A DNA stretch of 64,000 nt from assembly GCF_005280195.1 (NCBI RefSeq), contig NZ_SZPR01000008.1, positions 655,346-719,345 of the forward strand, given 5' to 3'. Shown in pieces: positions 18,671-31,341 of this stretch. Position 1 is the first letter of the stretch; every line of letters begins with the position of its first letter. This DNA is from Streptomyces galbus (GTDB taxonomy: Bacteria; Actinomycetota; Actinomycetes; Streptomycetales; Streptomycetaceae). The translations under genes and the position numbers were made by a program. Below the pieces are notes generated by a model, which worked only from the letters and a program-made list of their open reading frames with translations, had not been told where the DNA came from and did no database searches.

Positions 18671-19678
18671 ATGCGCGCGGCAGAGAACCCTCAGGGCAGT
18701 CGGCAGCCCACCGCCTCGGATCCGAGGGAGGCCTACCTGGCCCTGCTCGAGCGGATCACGGCCTCGGGAGCACGCAACGGCACGGCGGAGAGGGACGAAC
18801 TGGGTGACACCTCGGCCGAGTTGGGGCGGTGGCTGAGGGAGCGGCGGCTGGTGGACCCGGGCGGTGAGCGGCTCAACCCTCCCGAACGGGCCATGCGCAC
18901 CGTCCTGCTGGAACACGGGCGGCGGCTGCGCGAGACGGCCGAGGAACTCGGCCGTGAGACCGAGGCGCTGCAGGACCTGCTGTCCCTGCTGACGGCCCCG
19001 CGGCACGCCTCCCGGGAGGCCGTGGAGATCGAGTACTTCACCGACCGCTCGCTCACCCGGCGGCGGCTGGAGGCACTGGACTCGGTCGGCACGGACGAGT
19101 TCCTGGCGATGCGCAACGGCTTCCCCGACCCGCGGGTCCTGGAGTCCAGCCTCAGCGCGGACCTGGACATGCTGGCGCGCGGGGTCAGGATGCGGATGCT
19201 CACCTCCCAGCAGGCCGTGCGGTCGCAGGCGTCGGCGCGCTACCTGCACGCCCTCGCCGAGGCGGGGGTCGAGGTGCGGGTGGCGCCCACGGTGCCGCTG
19301 CACATGAACATCCTGGACCGGACGACGGTGGTCATGGGCGCGGGGCCGGGACCGCAGGGCGAAGGCGGCGACGTCATCCTGCACAGCGCGCACGTCGCCC
19401 AGGGCTTCGTCAAGGTGTTCCTGCACGCCTGGGACCCCGCACAGCCGCACACCGAGCGCCAGTCCGGGCGCGGGCGCGCCGCCTGCGGGCTGTCCGCGCA
19501 GGAACGGGAGGTGCTGGTGCTGCTGGCCACCGGGGCCAAGGACGAGACGATCGCCCGCCGGCTGGCGTGCTCCGACCGCACACTGCGCCGCCTGCTGAAC
19601 CAGATCATGGAGAAGCTGGGCGCCTCCAGCCGGTTCGAGGCGGGGGTGACCGCCGCCCGGCTGGGCCTGGTGAGCTGA
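18671..19678 (+). CDS. LuxR-family regulator with phospholipase-D-like/TrmB-type sensor region
   Basis: A 335-residue regulator. Residues 1-80 resemble a degenerate winged helix; the middle (LLTAPRHASREAVEIEYFTD to VLHSAHVAQGFVKVF) follows the TrmB-type domain often annotated in Streptomyces LuxR proteins. The C-terminal 65 residues form the LuxR helix-turn-helix: GLSAQEREVLVLLATGAKDE, ARRLACSDRTLRRLLNQIME. There is no response-regulator receiver domain. ATG at 18671 is used. It is divergent from the M4 peptidase and may control it. It has the same architecture as the regulator at 50534-51598. Confidence 0.85.
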   Translation: MRAAENPQGSRQPTASDPREAYLALLERITASGARNGTAERDELGDTSAELGRWLRERRLVDPGGERLNPPERAMRTVLLEHGRRLRETAEELGRETEALQDLLSLLTAPRHASREAVEIEYFTDRSLTRRRLEALDSVGTDEFLAMRNGFPDPRVLESSLSADLDMLARGVRMRMLTSQQAVRSQASARYLHALAEAGVEVRVAPTVPLHMNILDRTTVVMGAGPGPQGEGGDVILHSAHVAQGFVKVFLHAWDPAQPHTERQSGRGRAACGLSAQEREVLVLLATGAKDETIARRLACSDRTLRRLLNQIMEKLGASSRFEAGVTAARLGLVS

Positions 19679-19702
19679 GGGTGCCGCCCCCCGGGCACGG
19701 GA

Positions 19703-19733
19703 GGAACCCCGGCCGCCGCACGGCCGGGGTTCC
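19703..19733. terminator. Bidirectional terminator between the LuxR and GH62 genes
   Basis: A perfect 13-bp stem (19703-19715 with 19721-19733) and a CCGCA loop, between two convergent genes. Confidence 0.88.
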
Positions 19734-19754
19734 CCGGTGCGGGGAGGGGGAGGG

Positions 19755-22954
<3,200 letters not shown>

Positions 22955-22975
22955 GGGACCCCGCCGGGGGGTGGT

Positions 22976-23006
22976 GAGGGCCGTCGCCGTCATGGCGGCG
23001 GCCCTC
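22976..23006. terminator. Bidirectional terminator between xlnA and the FAD monooxygenase
   Basis: A 13-bp stem with one G-T pair (22976-22988 with 22994-23006) and a GTCAT loop between two convergent stops. Confidence 0.86.
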
Positions 23007-23018
23007 GGCGTGCATCCG

Positions 23019-24194
23019 TCACCGAGGCGGGCCGGGAGGGGGCTGCCAGCCGAGGACCTCGTCGAGGGCCCTGGCCGTGGCCGCCCGCGGTGTGGCCCGC
23101 ACGGCGAAGTTCCGGAGGGACACGGCCAACGGGTGGGACAGGCGGGCCAGTTCACCGATCCGCCGGGAGCGGCGGCCGACGCGGACGGTGCGCCGGTGCC
23201 TGGCCCGGGTGTAGGCGGCGAGCGCGTCCGGTACGTCGGGGTGGCGCGCGAGGAGGTGGGCCAGGACCACCGCGTCCTCGACGGCCTGGCAGCCTCCCTG
23301 CCCGAGGTTGGGCGTCATCGCGTGGGCGGCGTCCCCGAGCAGGGCCACCCGCCCGGCGTGGAACCGGGGCAGGGGCGCGGCCAGTTCGTGGAAGTCGTGG
23401 TGGAGGATGCCGGCCGGTTCGGGGTGGCGCGGGTCGAGCCGGTCCAGCAGCGCGGGGATCGGCTCGTGCCACGCGCCGAAGCGCCGGGTCAGTTCGGCGT
23501 GGTGGTCGGCCGGCCGCGCGGCGGGGCCGGTGACGGCGGTGGCGTAGACGTAGATCCGGCCGTCGACGAGGGGGACGATGCCGAACCGCTCGCCCCGGCC
23601 CCAGGTCTCGGCCGCCTCCTGGGGTGCCGTGCCGGCACCGGGCAGCACCGCCCGCCACCCGGCCTCCCCGGCGTGCCGCAGCCCCGGGTGCCGGGGGAAG
23701 AGCTGCGCCCGCAGCACGCTGCGCAGGCCGTCGGCCGCCACCAGGAGGTCGGCGCGCAGGTCGCCCGCCGTCGTCCGCACGGCCACCGGCCCCCCGGCGT
23801 CGTCGACACCGGTCACCGGGACGCCGAGGCGTACGGTGCCCGGCGGCAGGGCGGCGGCGAGGGCGTCGATCAGGACGGCGCGGTGCACGGCGCACGAGGA
23901 ACGCCCGTAACGCGCCTGCAGGGCAGCGCCGTCGGCCCGGCTCAGCCAGGCACCGTCGGGCGTGCGCAGCCCGGCCGGACCGAGCGGAGCGCCCCCCGCC
24001 CACGCCCCGGTGCGCACGCCGATCGAGTCCAGGGCGCGCAGGGCGTTGGGGGCGAGCACGATGCCGGCGCCGGCCCCGGTGAGCGCGGGGGCCCGCTCGC
24101 ACACGGTCACGCGCCACCCATGACGGCTCAGGGCCACCGCCGCCGTCAGCCCCCCGATGCCGCCTCCGGCCACGACAACATGCCGAGCCCCCAT
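23019..24194 (-). CDS. FAD-dependent aromatic monooxygenase (PHBH class)
   Basis: A 391-residue class A flavoprotein monooxygenase. VVVAGGGIGGLTAAVALSRH is the G-x-G-x-x-G FAD fold, DLLVAADGLRSVLR the D-G motif, and RVALLGDAAHAMTPNLGQGG the second FAD motif with the GD signature. It would hydroxylate an aromatic substrate with NAD(P)H and oxygen. ATG at 24194 follows GGGAGG. It is divergent from a TetR gene with two operators between them, so the substrate or a related compound is probably the inducer. The substrate cannot be told by eye. Confidence 0.9.
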   Translation of the reverse strand: MGARHVVVAGGGIGGLTAAVALSRHGWRVTVCERAPALTGAGAGIVLAPNALRALDSIGVRTGAWAGGAPLGPAGLRTPDGAWLSRADGAALQARYGRSSCAVHRAVLIDALAAALPPGTVRLGVPVTGVDDAGGPVAVRTTAGDLRADLLVAADGLRSVLRAQLFPRHPGLRHAGEAGWRAVLPGAGTAPQEAAETWGRGERFGIVPLVDGRIYVYATAVTGPAARPADHHAELTRRFGAWHEPIPALLDRLDPRHPEPAGILHHDFHELAAPLPRFHAGRVALLGDAAHAMTPNLGQGGCQAVEDAVVLAHLLARHPDVPDALAAYTRARHRRTVRVGRRSRRIGELARLSHPLAVSLRNFAVRATPRAATARALDEVLGWQPPPGPPR

Positions 24195-24223
24195 GCCGAC
24201 CGCCTCCCCGCACCACCCCGACC

Positions 24224-24265
24224 CTCTACAGATGTAGAGCGATGACCAGGACTCTACACCTGTAG
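24224..24265. promoter_or_regulatory. Twin TetR operators
   Basis: Two inverted repeats of the same word: CTCTACA-GA-TGTAGAG (24224-24239, perfect 16-mer) and CTACA-CC-TGTAG (24254-24265). Their centres are 28 bases apart in the 81-base divergent intergenic region. The second ends 10 bases before the TetR start codon, so binding would block the regulator's own promoter. Confidence 0.82.
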
Positions 24266-24275
24266 GGTTCGGGAT

Positions 24276-24860
24276 GTGCCCCTCCCCGAGCGCCGAGAGC
24301 TGATCGCCGACACGGCCATCGACACCGTGGCCACCGCCGGACTGCGGGGTCTGACCCATCGCGCGGTCGACGCCGCGGCGGGGTTGCCGGCCGGCAGCAC
24401 GTCGTACTACTTCCGCACGCGCGGCGCCCTGATCGGCGCCTGCTACCTCCGCCTGGCCGAGCTGTCGGTCGCCGACGTGGACCGCTGGGAGGCGCGGCAC
24501 GGGAGCCCGGACCCGGACTCCGCCGCACAGGCGCTGGCCGGGCTCCTGCACCACTGGCTGACGGCGGACCGCAACCGCCAACTGGCCCGCTTCGAGCTCA
24601 GCCTGGAGGCGACCCGCCGCCCCGAACTCCGCGCCGACCTGCACACCGCCGGCCTCACGGCACGCGCGAGGGCGGCGGCCCTGCTGGAGAGGCTCGGCGC
24701 GCCCCGCCCGGCGCAGGCGGCGGACCTGCTGGTCGCCTGGACCGACGGCCTGCTGTACGACCGCCTGGCGGGCGCGACGGCGGCGACGCGCCCGGCGCCG
24801 GACATGAGCGAACTGACGTCCGCCGTCCGACGGATGCTGACGGCCGCGCTGTCCGCCTGA
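24276..24860 (+). CDS. TetR/AcrR-family repressor
   Basis: A 194-residue TetR protein. The N-terminal helix-turn-helix is RRELIADTAIDTVATAGLRG then LTHRAVDAAAGLPAGSTSYYF with the usual Y-Y-F end. The C-terminal helical region is a ligand-binding domain with no recognisable specificity. GTG at 24276 has no Shine-Dalgarno and lies just past an operator, so the message is probably leaderless. Likely represses itself and the divergent FAD monooxygenase. Confidence 0.9.
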   Translation: MPLPERRELIADTAIDTVATAGLRGLTHRAVDAAAGLPAGSTSYYFRTRGALIGACYLRLAELSVADVDRWEARHGSPDPDSAAQALAGLLHHWLTADRNRQLARFELSLEATRRPELRADLHTAGLTARARAAALLERLGAPRPAQAADLLVAWTDGLLYDRLAGATAATRPAPDMSELTSAVRRMLTAALSA

Positions 24861-24867
24861 CACGGGT

Positions 24868-24893
24868 GTGCCCCCGGTGGGGGCCGGGGGCAC
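24868..24893. terminator. Bidirectional terminator between the TetR and GH11 genes
   Basis: A perfect 10-bp stem (24868-24877 with 24884-24893) and a TGGGGG loop between convergent genes. Confidence 0.82.
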
Positions 24894-24935
24894 GGGGGTC
24901 GTCCACCGGCCCGCGGGCGGGCCGGCCGCGGGAGG

Positions 24936-25661
24936 TCAGCCGCTGACCGTGATGGTCGAGCTGCCGCTGCTCTGGTAGCCCTCGGTGGCGAGGATCATGT
25001 AGTACTTGAACTGGCCCAGGTTCATGCCCGCGCGTGCCCAGGCGTCGAAGTGGTTGCCGGTGGTGATGGTGCCCGAGCCGCTGGTCACCTTCGTCTGCCG
25101 GACGCTCCAGTACTGGTTGAAGGTGCGGGTGCCCTCGACGGAGGGGGCGTTGTACCGCGTCGTCCGGTAGATGTCGTAGGTGCCACCGTCGCTGGAGACG
25201 GTGCCGTGGTACTCGCCGGTGGGCCGGAAGCTGCCCCAGTTGTCGACGATGTAGTACTCGACCAGCGGGTTGGACGTCCAGCCGTAGAGGGCGCCGTAGC
25301 CGTTGCCCGACGGGTTGAAGTAGCCGGTGTAGCGGACCGTCCGGCGCCCGCCGGTGTTCCAGCCCTTGCCCGCGACGAAGTTGCCGCAGTTGGTCCACCG
25401 GGTGCTGTAACTGCCGCCGCCGTTCAGCGTCATGGAGACGGAGCCGCCGCCGTCGGTCCAGAACGAGTAGTACAGGCCGTCGTAGCCGGTCTGGCTGGTG
25501 GTGATGGTGGTGGCGGCGTGAGCGGTGCCGGGCAGCAGCAGCCCCGACGCGGTGGCGAGCGCGACGGTGCCGGCACCCCCGAGGAAGCCTCGCCGGCTCA
25601 GGCTGCTGAAGGGAGCGGGGTTCTGCTGGTTCTGGTCCTGCGGCGTGCCGTCCTGACGCAT
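24936..25661 (-). CDS. xlnC: Tat-exported GH11 endo-1,4-beta-xylanase
   Basis: A 241-residue protein with a twin-arginine signal ([22 protein letters not shown] at 23-24, cleavage after AHA) and one GH11 jelly roll. The nucleophile glutamate is in [13 protein letters not shown] and the acid/base in [14 protein letters not shown]. There is no carbohydrate-binding module. Family and Tat route match S. lividans XlnC. ATG at 25661 follows GGGAGGACGC. It complements the GH10 and GH62 enzymes at 19755-22954; the intervening FAD/TetR pair suggests an insertion or rearrangement in an ancestral xylan locus. Confidence 0.95.
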   Translation of the reverse strand: MRQDGTPQDQNQQNPAPFSSLSRRGFLGGAGTVALATASGLLLPGTAHAATTITTSQTGYDGLYYSFWTDGGGSVSMTLNGGGSYSTRWTNCGNFVAGKGWNTGGRRTVRYTGYFNPSGNGYGALYGWTSNPLVEYYIVDNWGSFRPTGEYHGTVSSDGGTYDIYRTTRYNAPSVEGTRTFNQYWSVRQTKVTSGSGTITTGNHFDAWARAGMNLGQFKYYMILATEGYQSSGSSTITVSG

Positions 25662-25902
25662 GCGTCCTCCCGATGAGTGGCTGTCGCTCGGTGCCACAGT
25701 TTTCGTAGAGCGCCATGCCCCCGTCAACACTTTCGACAACCTTTCGGAAACTGATTCAGGGAAAGACGGGGCACGGGTGACGGCATTTGTGCAGGTCAGG
25801 CGCCTTCTCGCATGGCTCTCGCCGCCTTCCGACTCACGGTGAGCGAGGGGCGCAACGCAAGTACGCCCGCTCGCTTCGAAAGTTTCGACACCCGTGCCTC
25901 GA
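25662..25902. promoter_or_regulatory. xlnC promoter region with CGAAA repeats
   Basis: On the coding (-) strand the 5-prime region has CGAAAG twice, 11 bases apart (plus-strand CTTTCG at 25730 and 25741). Farther out is the 11-base palindrome CGAAAGTTTCG (25877-25887), the same type of word as in front of xlnA. The palindrome sits just beyond the stop of the RNase J gene. Confidence 0.6.
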
Positions 25903-27588
25903 TCAGGCGTCGATGATGACGGGGATGATGAGGGGTTTGCGGCGGTGGGTGCGGAACGCCCAGTTCGCCACGGCGCGGGCGATGAGTTGTTCGAGCTGAC
26001 GCGCGTCCCCGACGCCTTCCTCGGCCGCTCCGGCCAGGGCCTTCTCGATGACGGGGACGACCGGTTCGAACGTCGTGTCGTCGTGCACGAAGCCCCGGGC
26101 CAGGAAGTCCGGCGGCTCGGCCAGCGCGCCGGTGTCGGCGTCCACGATGGCCACCACGGTGACGACGCCCTCCTCGGCGAGGGTGAGGCGGTCCTTGAGG
26201 GACGCCTCGGTGGCGCCGCCGACTTCCATCCCGTCCACGTAGACGTTGCCGGCGGGAACCTTGCCGGTGATGGACGCCCGTCCGTCGACGAGGTCGACGA
26301 CGACGCCGTCCTCGGCGATGACGACCCGTTCGGGGTCGACGCCGGTACGGATGGCGAGGTCGGCGTTGGCCCGCAGGTGGCGCCATTCGCCATGGACGGG
26401 CATGACGTTGCGCGGCTTGACGATGTTGTAGCAGTAGACGAGTTCGCCGGCGCTGGCGTGCCCGGAGACGTGCACCTTGGCGTTGCCCTTGTGGACCACG
26501 TGGGCGCCCCACCGGGTGAGTCCGTTGATCACCCGGTAGATGGCGTTCTCGTTGCCGGGGATGAGCGAGCTGGCGAGCAGGACGGTGTCGCCCTTGCCGA
26601 TGCGGATCACGTGGTCGCGGTTGGCCATCCGTGACAGCGCGGCCATGGGTTCGCCCTGGGAACCCGTGCACACCAGTGTGATCCTGTGGTCCGGGAGCTT
26701 CTCCAGCTCCTTCGTGCTCACGACCAGGCCGGAGGGAACCTTGAGGTAGCCCAGGTCACGGGCGATGCCCATGTTGCGGACCATCGACCGGCCGACGAAG
26801 GCGACCTTGCGGCCGTGCTGGTGGGCGGCGTCCAGGATCTGCTGGATGCGGTGCACGTGGCTGGCGAAGCTGGAGACGATGACCCGGCGCGGGGCGGTCC
26901 GCATCACCTGCTCGATCGCCGGGTTCAACTCACGCTCGGAGGTGGTGAAGCCGGGCACTTCGGCGTTGGTGGAGTCGGTGAGGAACAGGTCCACGCCCTC
27001 CTCGCCGAGGCGGGCGAAGGCGCGCAGATCGGTGATGCGGTCGTCGAGGGGGAACTGGTCCATCTTGAAGTCCCCGGTGTGCAGCACCATCCCGGCCCGG
27101 GTGCGGATCGCGACCGCGAGGCTGTCCGGGATGGAATGGTTGACCGCCACGAACTCACAGTCGAAGGGCCCGAAGCCACGCCGGTCGCCCTCCCGCACCC
27201 GCACGGTGCGCGGCCGGATCCCGTGTTCCTTGAGCTTCGCCTCCAGGAACGCCAGCGTCAGCTTGGAGCCGACGACGGGAATGTCGGACCGCTCGCGCAG
27301 CAGGTAGGGCACACCGCCGATGTGGTCCTCGTGACCATGGGTGAGCACCACCGCCACGATGTCGTCCAGCCGGTCCCGGATCGAGGTGAAGTCGGGCAGG
27401 ATCACGTCGACGCCGGGCTGGGTCTCCTCGGGGAACAGCACGCCGCAGTCGACGATGAGCAGCTTGCCCGCGTGCTCGAAGACGGTCATGTTGCGGCCGA
27501 TCTCACCGAGGCCGCCGAGGGCGACGACTCGCAGCCCTCCCTCGGGAAGGGGCGGGGCGGATTTCAGCTCGGGGTGCGGATGACTCAT
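25903..27588 (-). CDS. rnj: Ribonuclease J
   Basis: A 561-residue metallo-beta-lactamase/beta-CASP ribonuclease, the length known for Streptomyces RNase J. The metal motif is [20 protein letters not shown] near residues 75-95, with [14 protein letters not shown] and the beta-CASP block [20 protein letters not shown]. It combines 5-prime exonuclease and endonuclease activity in mRNA decay and rRNA maturation. ATG at 27588 has no clear Shine-Dalgarno. Its place beside xylanase genes, a DEAD-box helicase and a cold-shock gene differs from the S. coelicolor rnj neighbourhood as I remember it, so this may be a second copy. Confidence 0.93.
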   Translation of the reverse strand: MSHPHPELKSAPPLPEGGLRVVALGGLGEIGRNMTVFEHAGKLLIVDCGVLFPEETQPGVDVILPDFTSIRDRLDDIVAVVLTHGHEDHIGGVPYLLRERSDIPVVGSKLTLAFLEAKLKEHGIRPRTVRVREGDRRGFGPFDCEFVAVNHSIPDSLAVAIRTRAGMVLHTGDFKMDQFPLDDRITDLRAFARLGEEGVDLFLTDSTNAEVPGFTTSERELNPAIEQVMRTAPRRVIVSSFASHVHRIQQILDAAHQHGRKVAFVGRSMVRNMGIARDLGYLKVPSGLVVSTKELEKLPDHRITLVCTGSQGEPMAALSRMANRDHVIRIGKGDTVLLASSLIPGNENAIYRVINGLTRWGAHVVHKGNAKVHVSGHASAGELVYCYNIVKPRNVMPVHGEWRHLRANADLAIRTGVDPERVVIAEDGVVVDLVDGRASITGKVPAGNVYVDGMEVGGATEASLKDRLTLAEEGVVTVVAIVDADTGALAEPPDFLARGFVHDDTTFEPVVPVIEKALAGAAEEGVGDARQLEQLIARAVANWAFRTHRRKPLIIPVIIDA

Positions 27589-27734
27589 ACCGTGACGGTA
27601 CCCGGAGAGCGGGACAGGATGATCCATTGCCTCTGGGGTCCTGTCACCCGCCGGGCGCACTGTGCCCTGTCCTGTGCGGCTGCCCGCCGCTCCCTGGGCT
27701 TGCCGGGCTCCCGCATCGAACGGTGACACCCATG

Positions 27735-29141
27735 TCAGGCAGGCAGCAGCCAGGCCGCCGTATCGGCGGACTGTCCGCGCAGGGGTGCGCGGCGGGCCGC
27801 CGGGACGTGGGTGCGCCGACCGCGTGCGGGGGTGCCGCGCTTCTTGGGGCGTTCGGCCACCGGTGCGGTGATGACGACCGGGATGCCGGAGGGGGCCTGG
27901 GCGCCGGTGATGCGGCGCAGGGCTTCGTCGCCGGTGCGGACCTGGGTGGTCTGCGGGACGATGCCGGCCGCCGCCATGAGCCGCGTCATGCCACGGCGCT
28001 GGCTCGGGGTGACCAGGGTGACGACGCTGCCGGACTCCCCCGCGCGGGCCGTACGGCCGCCGCGGTGGAGGTAGTCCTTGTGGTCGGTCGGCGGGTCGAC
28101 GTTGACGACGAGGCCGAGGTTGTCGACATGGATGCCGCGTGCCGCGACGTTGGTGGCCACCAGCACGTTGACGTGCCCGCTCTTGAACTGTGCCAGCGTG
28201 CGGGTGCGCTGCGGCTGCGACTTGCCTCCGTGCAGGGCGGCGGCCCGGACCCCGCTGTTCAGGAGGTGCTCGGTCAGGCGGTCGACGGCGTGCTTGGTGT
28301 CGAGGAACATGATCACGCGGCCGTCGCGGGCGGCGATCTGGGTGGTGGCCTCGTGCTTGTCGGCGCCGTGGACGTGCAGCACGTGGTGGTCCATCGTCGT
28401 GACCGCGCCGGCCGAGGGGTCGACGGAGTGTACGACGGGGTCGGTGAGGTAGCGGCGCACGAGCAGGTCGACGTTGCGGTCGAGAGTGGCCGAGAACAGC
28501 ATGCGCTGGCCCTCGGGCCGTACTTGGTCGAGCAACGCGGTGACCTGCGGCATGAAACCCATGTCGGCCATCTGGTCGGCCTCGTCGAGGACGGTCACGG
28601 ACACCTGGTCCAGCTGGCAGTCGCCGCGCTCGACGAGGTCCTTGAGGCGCCCCGGCGTGGCGACGACGACCTCCGCGCCACCGCGCAGCGCGCTCGCCTG
28701 CCGGCCGATCGGCATCCCGCCCACCACCGTGGCCAGCCGCAGCTTCACGGAGCGGGCGTACGGGGCCAGCGCGTCGGTGACCTGCTGCGCCAGCTCACGG
28801 GTGGGTACGAGGACCAGTCCCAGCGGCTGCCTGGGCTCGGCGCGCTGCCCGGCCGTGCGGGCCAGCAGCGCAAGACCGAAAGCGAGGGTTTTGCCGGAGC
28901 CGGTGCGGCCGCGGCCGAGGACGTCCCGGCCGGCGAGGCCGTTCGGCAGCGTCGCGGCCTGGATCGGGAAGGGGACGGTCACGCCGTGCGCCCCGAGTGC
29001 GGCCAGCAGTGCTCCGGGCATCTCGAGGTCGGCGAAGCCTTCCACGGCGGGAAGTGCGGGAGTGCTCGTTCCAGACGGGGCGAACTCGGTACAGCCGGTG
29101 CGGGAGCGGGCGGAGCGGTCGTTCGTGCGTGTGCGGTTCAT
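27735..29141 (-). CDS. DEAD-box ATP-dependent RNA helicase
   Basis: A 468-residue helicase. Motifs in order: Q-motif PFPIQAATLP, Walker A GRGRTGSGKT, PTRELAQQV, TPGRL, VLDEADQMADMGF (DEAD), LFSATL, LVATNVAARGIHV and HRGGRTARAG. A basic tail (KKRGTPARGRR) probably binds RNA. It unwinds structured RNA, often during cold stress or decay, which fits its position between RNase J and a cold-shock protein. ATG at 29141 follows GAGGAAGG. A 146-base gap separates it from RNase J, so they are probably separate transcripts. Confidence 0.94.
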   Translation of the reverse strand: MNRTRTNDRSARSRTGCTEFAPSGTSTPALPAVEGFADLEMPGALLAALGAHGVTVPFPIQAATLPNGLAGRDVLGRGRTGSGKTLAFGLALLARTAGQRAEPRQPLGLVLVPTRELAQQVTDALAPYARSVKLRLATVVGGMPIGRQASALRGGAEVVVATPGRLKDLVERGDCQLDQVSVTVLDEADQMADMGFMPQVTALLDQVRPEGQRMLFSATLDRNVDLLVRRYLTDPVVHSVDPSAGAVTTMDHHVLHVHGADKHEATTQIAARDGRVIMFLDTKHAVDRLTEHLLNSGVRAAALHGGKSQPQRTRTLAQFKSGHVNVLVATNVAARGIHVDNLGLVVNVDPPTDHKDYLHRGGRTARAGESGSVVTLVTPSQRRGMTRLMAAAGIVPQTTQVRTGDEALRRITGAQAPSGIPVVITAPVAERPKKRGTPARGRRTHVPAARRAPLRGQSADTAAWLLPA

Positions 29142-29327
29142 GCGGGAGCCTTCCTCGAGACGGCGCATATCAAGGAATTCCCGCAGCATCGAGCAGCGCG
29201 GAGAATCGCAAGAACAGGCCGATGACATGCGAAAGCGAATCCGGCCGACGGTGGAATCCGTGCAGGCGCGGACGTGCTGGAACTGAGCAGCGTCATGGGG
29301 ACGCGATACTCGGGCGAAAACGCAAGC

Positions 29328-29365
29328 AGCTGGGGCCCGCACCCCGAAGGATGCGGGCCCCAGCT
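29328..29365. terminator. Terminator after the cold-shock gene
   Basis: A perfect 14-bp stem (29328-29341 with 29352-29365) with a 10-base loop, 19 bases past the cold-shock stop. Confidence 0.9.
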
Positions 29366-29383
29366 ACGGAATACGCGTGAGCG

Positions 29384-29587
29384 TCAGGCGAGAACGATGT
29401 TCTCGGCCGTCGGGCCCTTCTGGCCCTGCGCGATGTCGAAGGTCACCTTCTGGCCCTCGAGCAGCTCACGGAAGCCCTGGGCGGAGATGTTCGAGTAGTG
29501 GGCGAACACGTCGGCGCCGCCACCGTCCTGCTCGATGAAGCCGAAGCCCTTTTCCGCGTTGAACCACTTCACGGTGCCAGCAGCCAT
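29384..29587 (-). CDS. Cold-shock protein (CspA family)
   Basis: A 67-residue single cold-shock domain. [15 protein letters not shown] and DVFAHYSNI are RNP1 and RNP2. It binds single-stranded RNA as a chaperone. ATG at 29587 follows AAGGAG. The 262 bases upstream (29588-29849) contain no gene and could include a long leader, as is common for cold-shock genes, but no defined element was recognised. Confidence 0.95.
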   Translation of the reverse strand: MAAGTVKWFNAEKGFGFIEQDGGGADVFAHYSNISAQGFRELLEGQKVTFDIAQGQKGPTAENIVLA

Positions 29588-29849
29588 GTCATTTCTCCTT
29601 CGGGGCAGTGCATCGACGCCCGCACTGTACGGACGCCGGGTTGCCGCGATGATCACCCATCGGAGAAAAGCCCGATATTCAGGAACCACAACTGCAACTG
29701 AGACAGACAGTAGCACGCCTCAGCGGCCGAAGTTCGCCGACGCATTCCGCGCTGTTTATGGCGGCAAAGAATCTGTCCGCCTGTTTCGCTCAAACCTCAG
29801 CTAGCGGGTACAGATATTGCCGCGCCGGCCACTGTCGGAGGAGGCGACG

Positions 29850-30038
29850 TCAGGCAGCCGCGCGGGAGGGGATCGTCGCCCAGCGGGCCAGGGTCTCCTG
29901 GGGGTCGTCCTCGGCGAGTTCGGCGAGGAGGGCCGGGGCGTCCGGGCCGGGGACTATGCGTACCGGGCTGCAGCCGCGGGTGATCATCACGGAGCCGTCG
30001 CGGCGCTCGTGGTAGCCGAAACTGGGGATGCGAGCCAT
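29850..30038 (-). CDS. Small protein of unknown function
   Basis: A 62-residue protein (MARIPSFGYHERRDGSVMIT start), basic at the N-terminus, with no signal peptide or membrane segment. I do not recognise a family. It lies two bases after the antiporter stop behind AAAGGA, so it is co-transcribed with the antiporter and the 2-oxoglutarate oxygenase and is the last gene of that unit. The codon pattern is normal for the strain. Confidence 0.7.
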   Translation of the reverse strand: MARIPSFGYHERRDGSVMITRGCSPVRIVPGPDAPALLAELAEDDPQETLARWATIPSRAAA

Positions 30039-30040
30039 CG

Positions 30041-31333
30041 TCACTGTCCTTTCGACGGGGTGAGTGCGGGGACCGCGGGTGCGCGGGACGGTACGTGCGC
30101 CGCTTCGGTGCCGCGGCCGAACCAGGTGAGCAGGGGGCCCGCCATGGCGGTGGTGACCAGCGCCATCAGGACCATGACGGTGAACAGCTCGGGGCCGATC
30201 AGTCCGAGTTGGAGACCTATGCCGAGGATGACGATCTCCGTGAGGCCCCGGGTGTTCATCAAGGTGCCGAACACCGCGGCCTCCCGCCAGCCGCTCCCGG
30301 TCAGCCGGGCCGGTACGGCCGCCCCCGCGAACTTGCCGGCCACGGCCACGACGAGGACGAGGCCGAGGACCTCGAAGCCGGAACGGCCGAGGCCGCCGAT
30401 GTCCGTGGACAGGCCGGTGAGGGTGAAGAACGCGGGCAGCAGCAGGGCGGACGCCCGCTCCAGCGGCTGTGCGATCCGCTCCTCCAGCACGCTCTCGCCG
30501 CGCGGCATGACCAGGCCGAAGGCGAACGCCCCGAAGATGGCGTGCACGCCGATCCAGGACGTCGCGTAGGAGGACAGGAGGACGCCGGAGACGATCAGGG
30601 CGAGGGGCGTGCTCCCGCTCCGCCAGGCGGCACAGTTGCGCAGCAGCCGGCGCAGGAGGGGCCGTACGACCAGGACCATCACGGCGCCGTAGGCCACGGT
30701 GCAGGCGATGACGGCGGCGAACCCGTCGGGGCCGCGGGCGCCCGCGAGGGCCACCACCAGGACCAGCACGCACCAGGCGACCACGTCGCCGGCCGCCGCG
30801 CAGGCCATGGCCAGCACTCCGACGTGGGTCCGGGTGAGGCCGCGGTCCCGGATGATGCGGGCGAGGACCGGGAACGCCGTGATCGAGAACGCGGTGCCCA
30901 TGAAGAGCGCGAACATGCCGGTACCGACGCCCTCGGGAGCCTGGGAGTCGTGCAGGAGCGCGGCCGCCCCGCCGCCGAGGACGAACGGCACCGCCATGGC
31001 GAGGACGGCGATGGTGCCCACCGCCCGGCCCCGCCCGCGCAGTCTGCGCGGGTCGAGTTCCCAGCCCGCCAGGAACATGAAGAGGGCGAGCCCGAGCTGG
31101 GCCAGGACGGAGAGGGCCGGCCGGGCCTCGGCGGGGAAGAGGCGGGCGGGCAGGTTCCCCGGCAGCAGGCCGAGCAGGCTGGGGCCGAGCATCAGCCCGG
31201 CGGCGATCTCCACCACCACGGGGGGCTGCCGCAGTCGTCGTACGAGGGTGACGAGGGTGGCACCCACCGTCAGGATGATCGCCAGGTCGGCGAGGACGAC
31301 CGCCTCCGGCGGCAGGGCGTTGTGCGCGGACAT
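30041..31333 (-). CDS. Kef-type cation/proton antiporter (CPA2)
   Basis: A 430-residue membrane protein with about twelve segments. PPVVVEIAAGLMLGPSLLGL near residue 37 is the CPA2 signature and GTAFSITAFPVLARIIRD near 140 the S-x-T-A-F-P antiporter core. There is no cytoplasmic RCK domain. It would exchange K+ or Na+ for protons. ATG at 31333 comes eight bases after the stop of the oxygenase gene; the arrangement puts it in the NRPS cluster's second transcription unit. Its role there (ion homeostasis, immunity or export) is unknown. Confidence 0.87.
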   Translation of the reverse strand: MSAHNALPPEAVVLADLAIILTVGATLVTLVRRLRQPPVVVEIAAGLMLGPSLLGLLPGNLPARLFPAEARPALSVLAQLGLALFMFLAGWELDPRRLRGRGRAVGTIAVLAMAVPFVLGGGAAALLHDSQAPEGVGTGMFALFMGTAFSITAFPVLARIIRDRGLTRTHVGVLAMACAAAGDVVAWCVLVLVVALAGARGPDGFAAVIACTVAYGAVMVLVVRPLLRRLLRNCAAWRSGSTPLALIVSGVLLSSYATSWIGVHAIFGAFAFGLVMPRGESVLEERIAQPLERASALLLPAFFTLTGLSTDIGGLGRSGFEVLGLVLVVAVAGKFAGAAVPARLTGSGWREAAVFGTLMNTRGLTEIVILGIGLQLGLIGPELFTVMVLMALVTTAMAGPLLTWFGRGTEAAHVPSRAPAVPALTPSKGQ

Positions 31334-31341
31334 CGGGCTCC

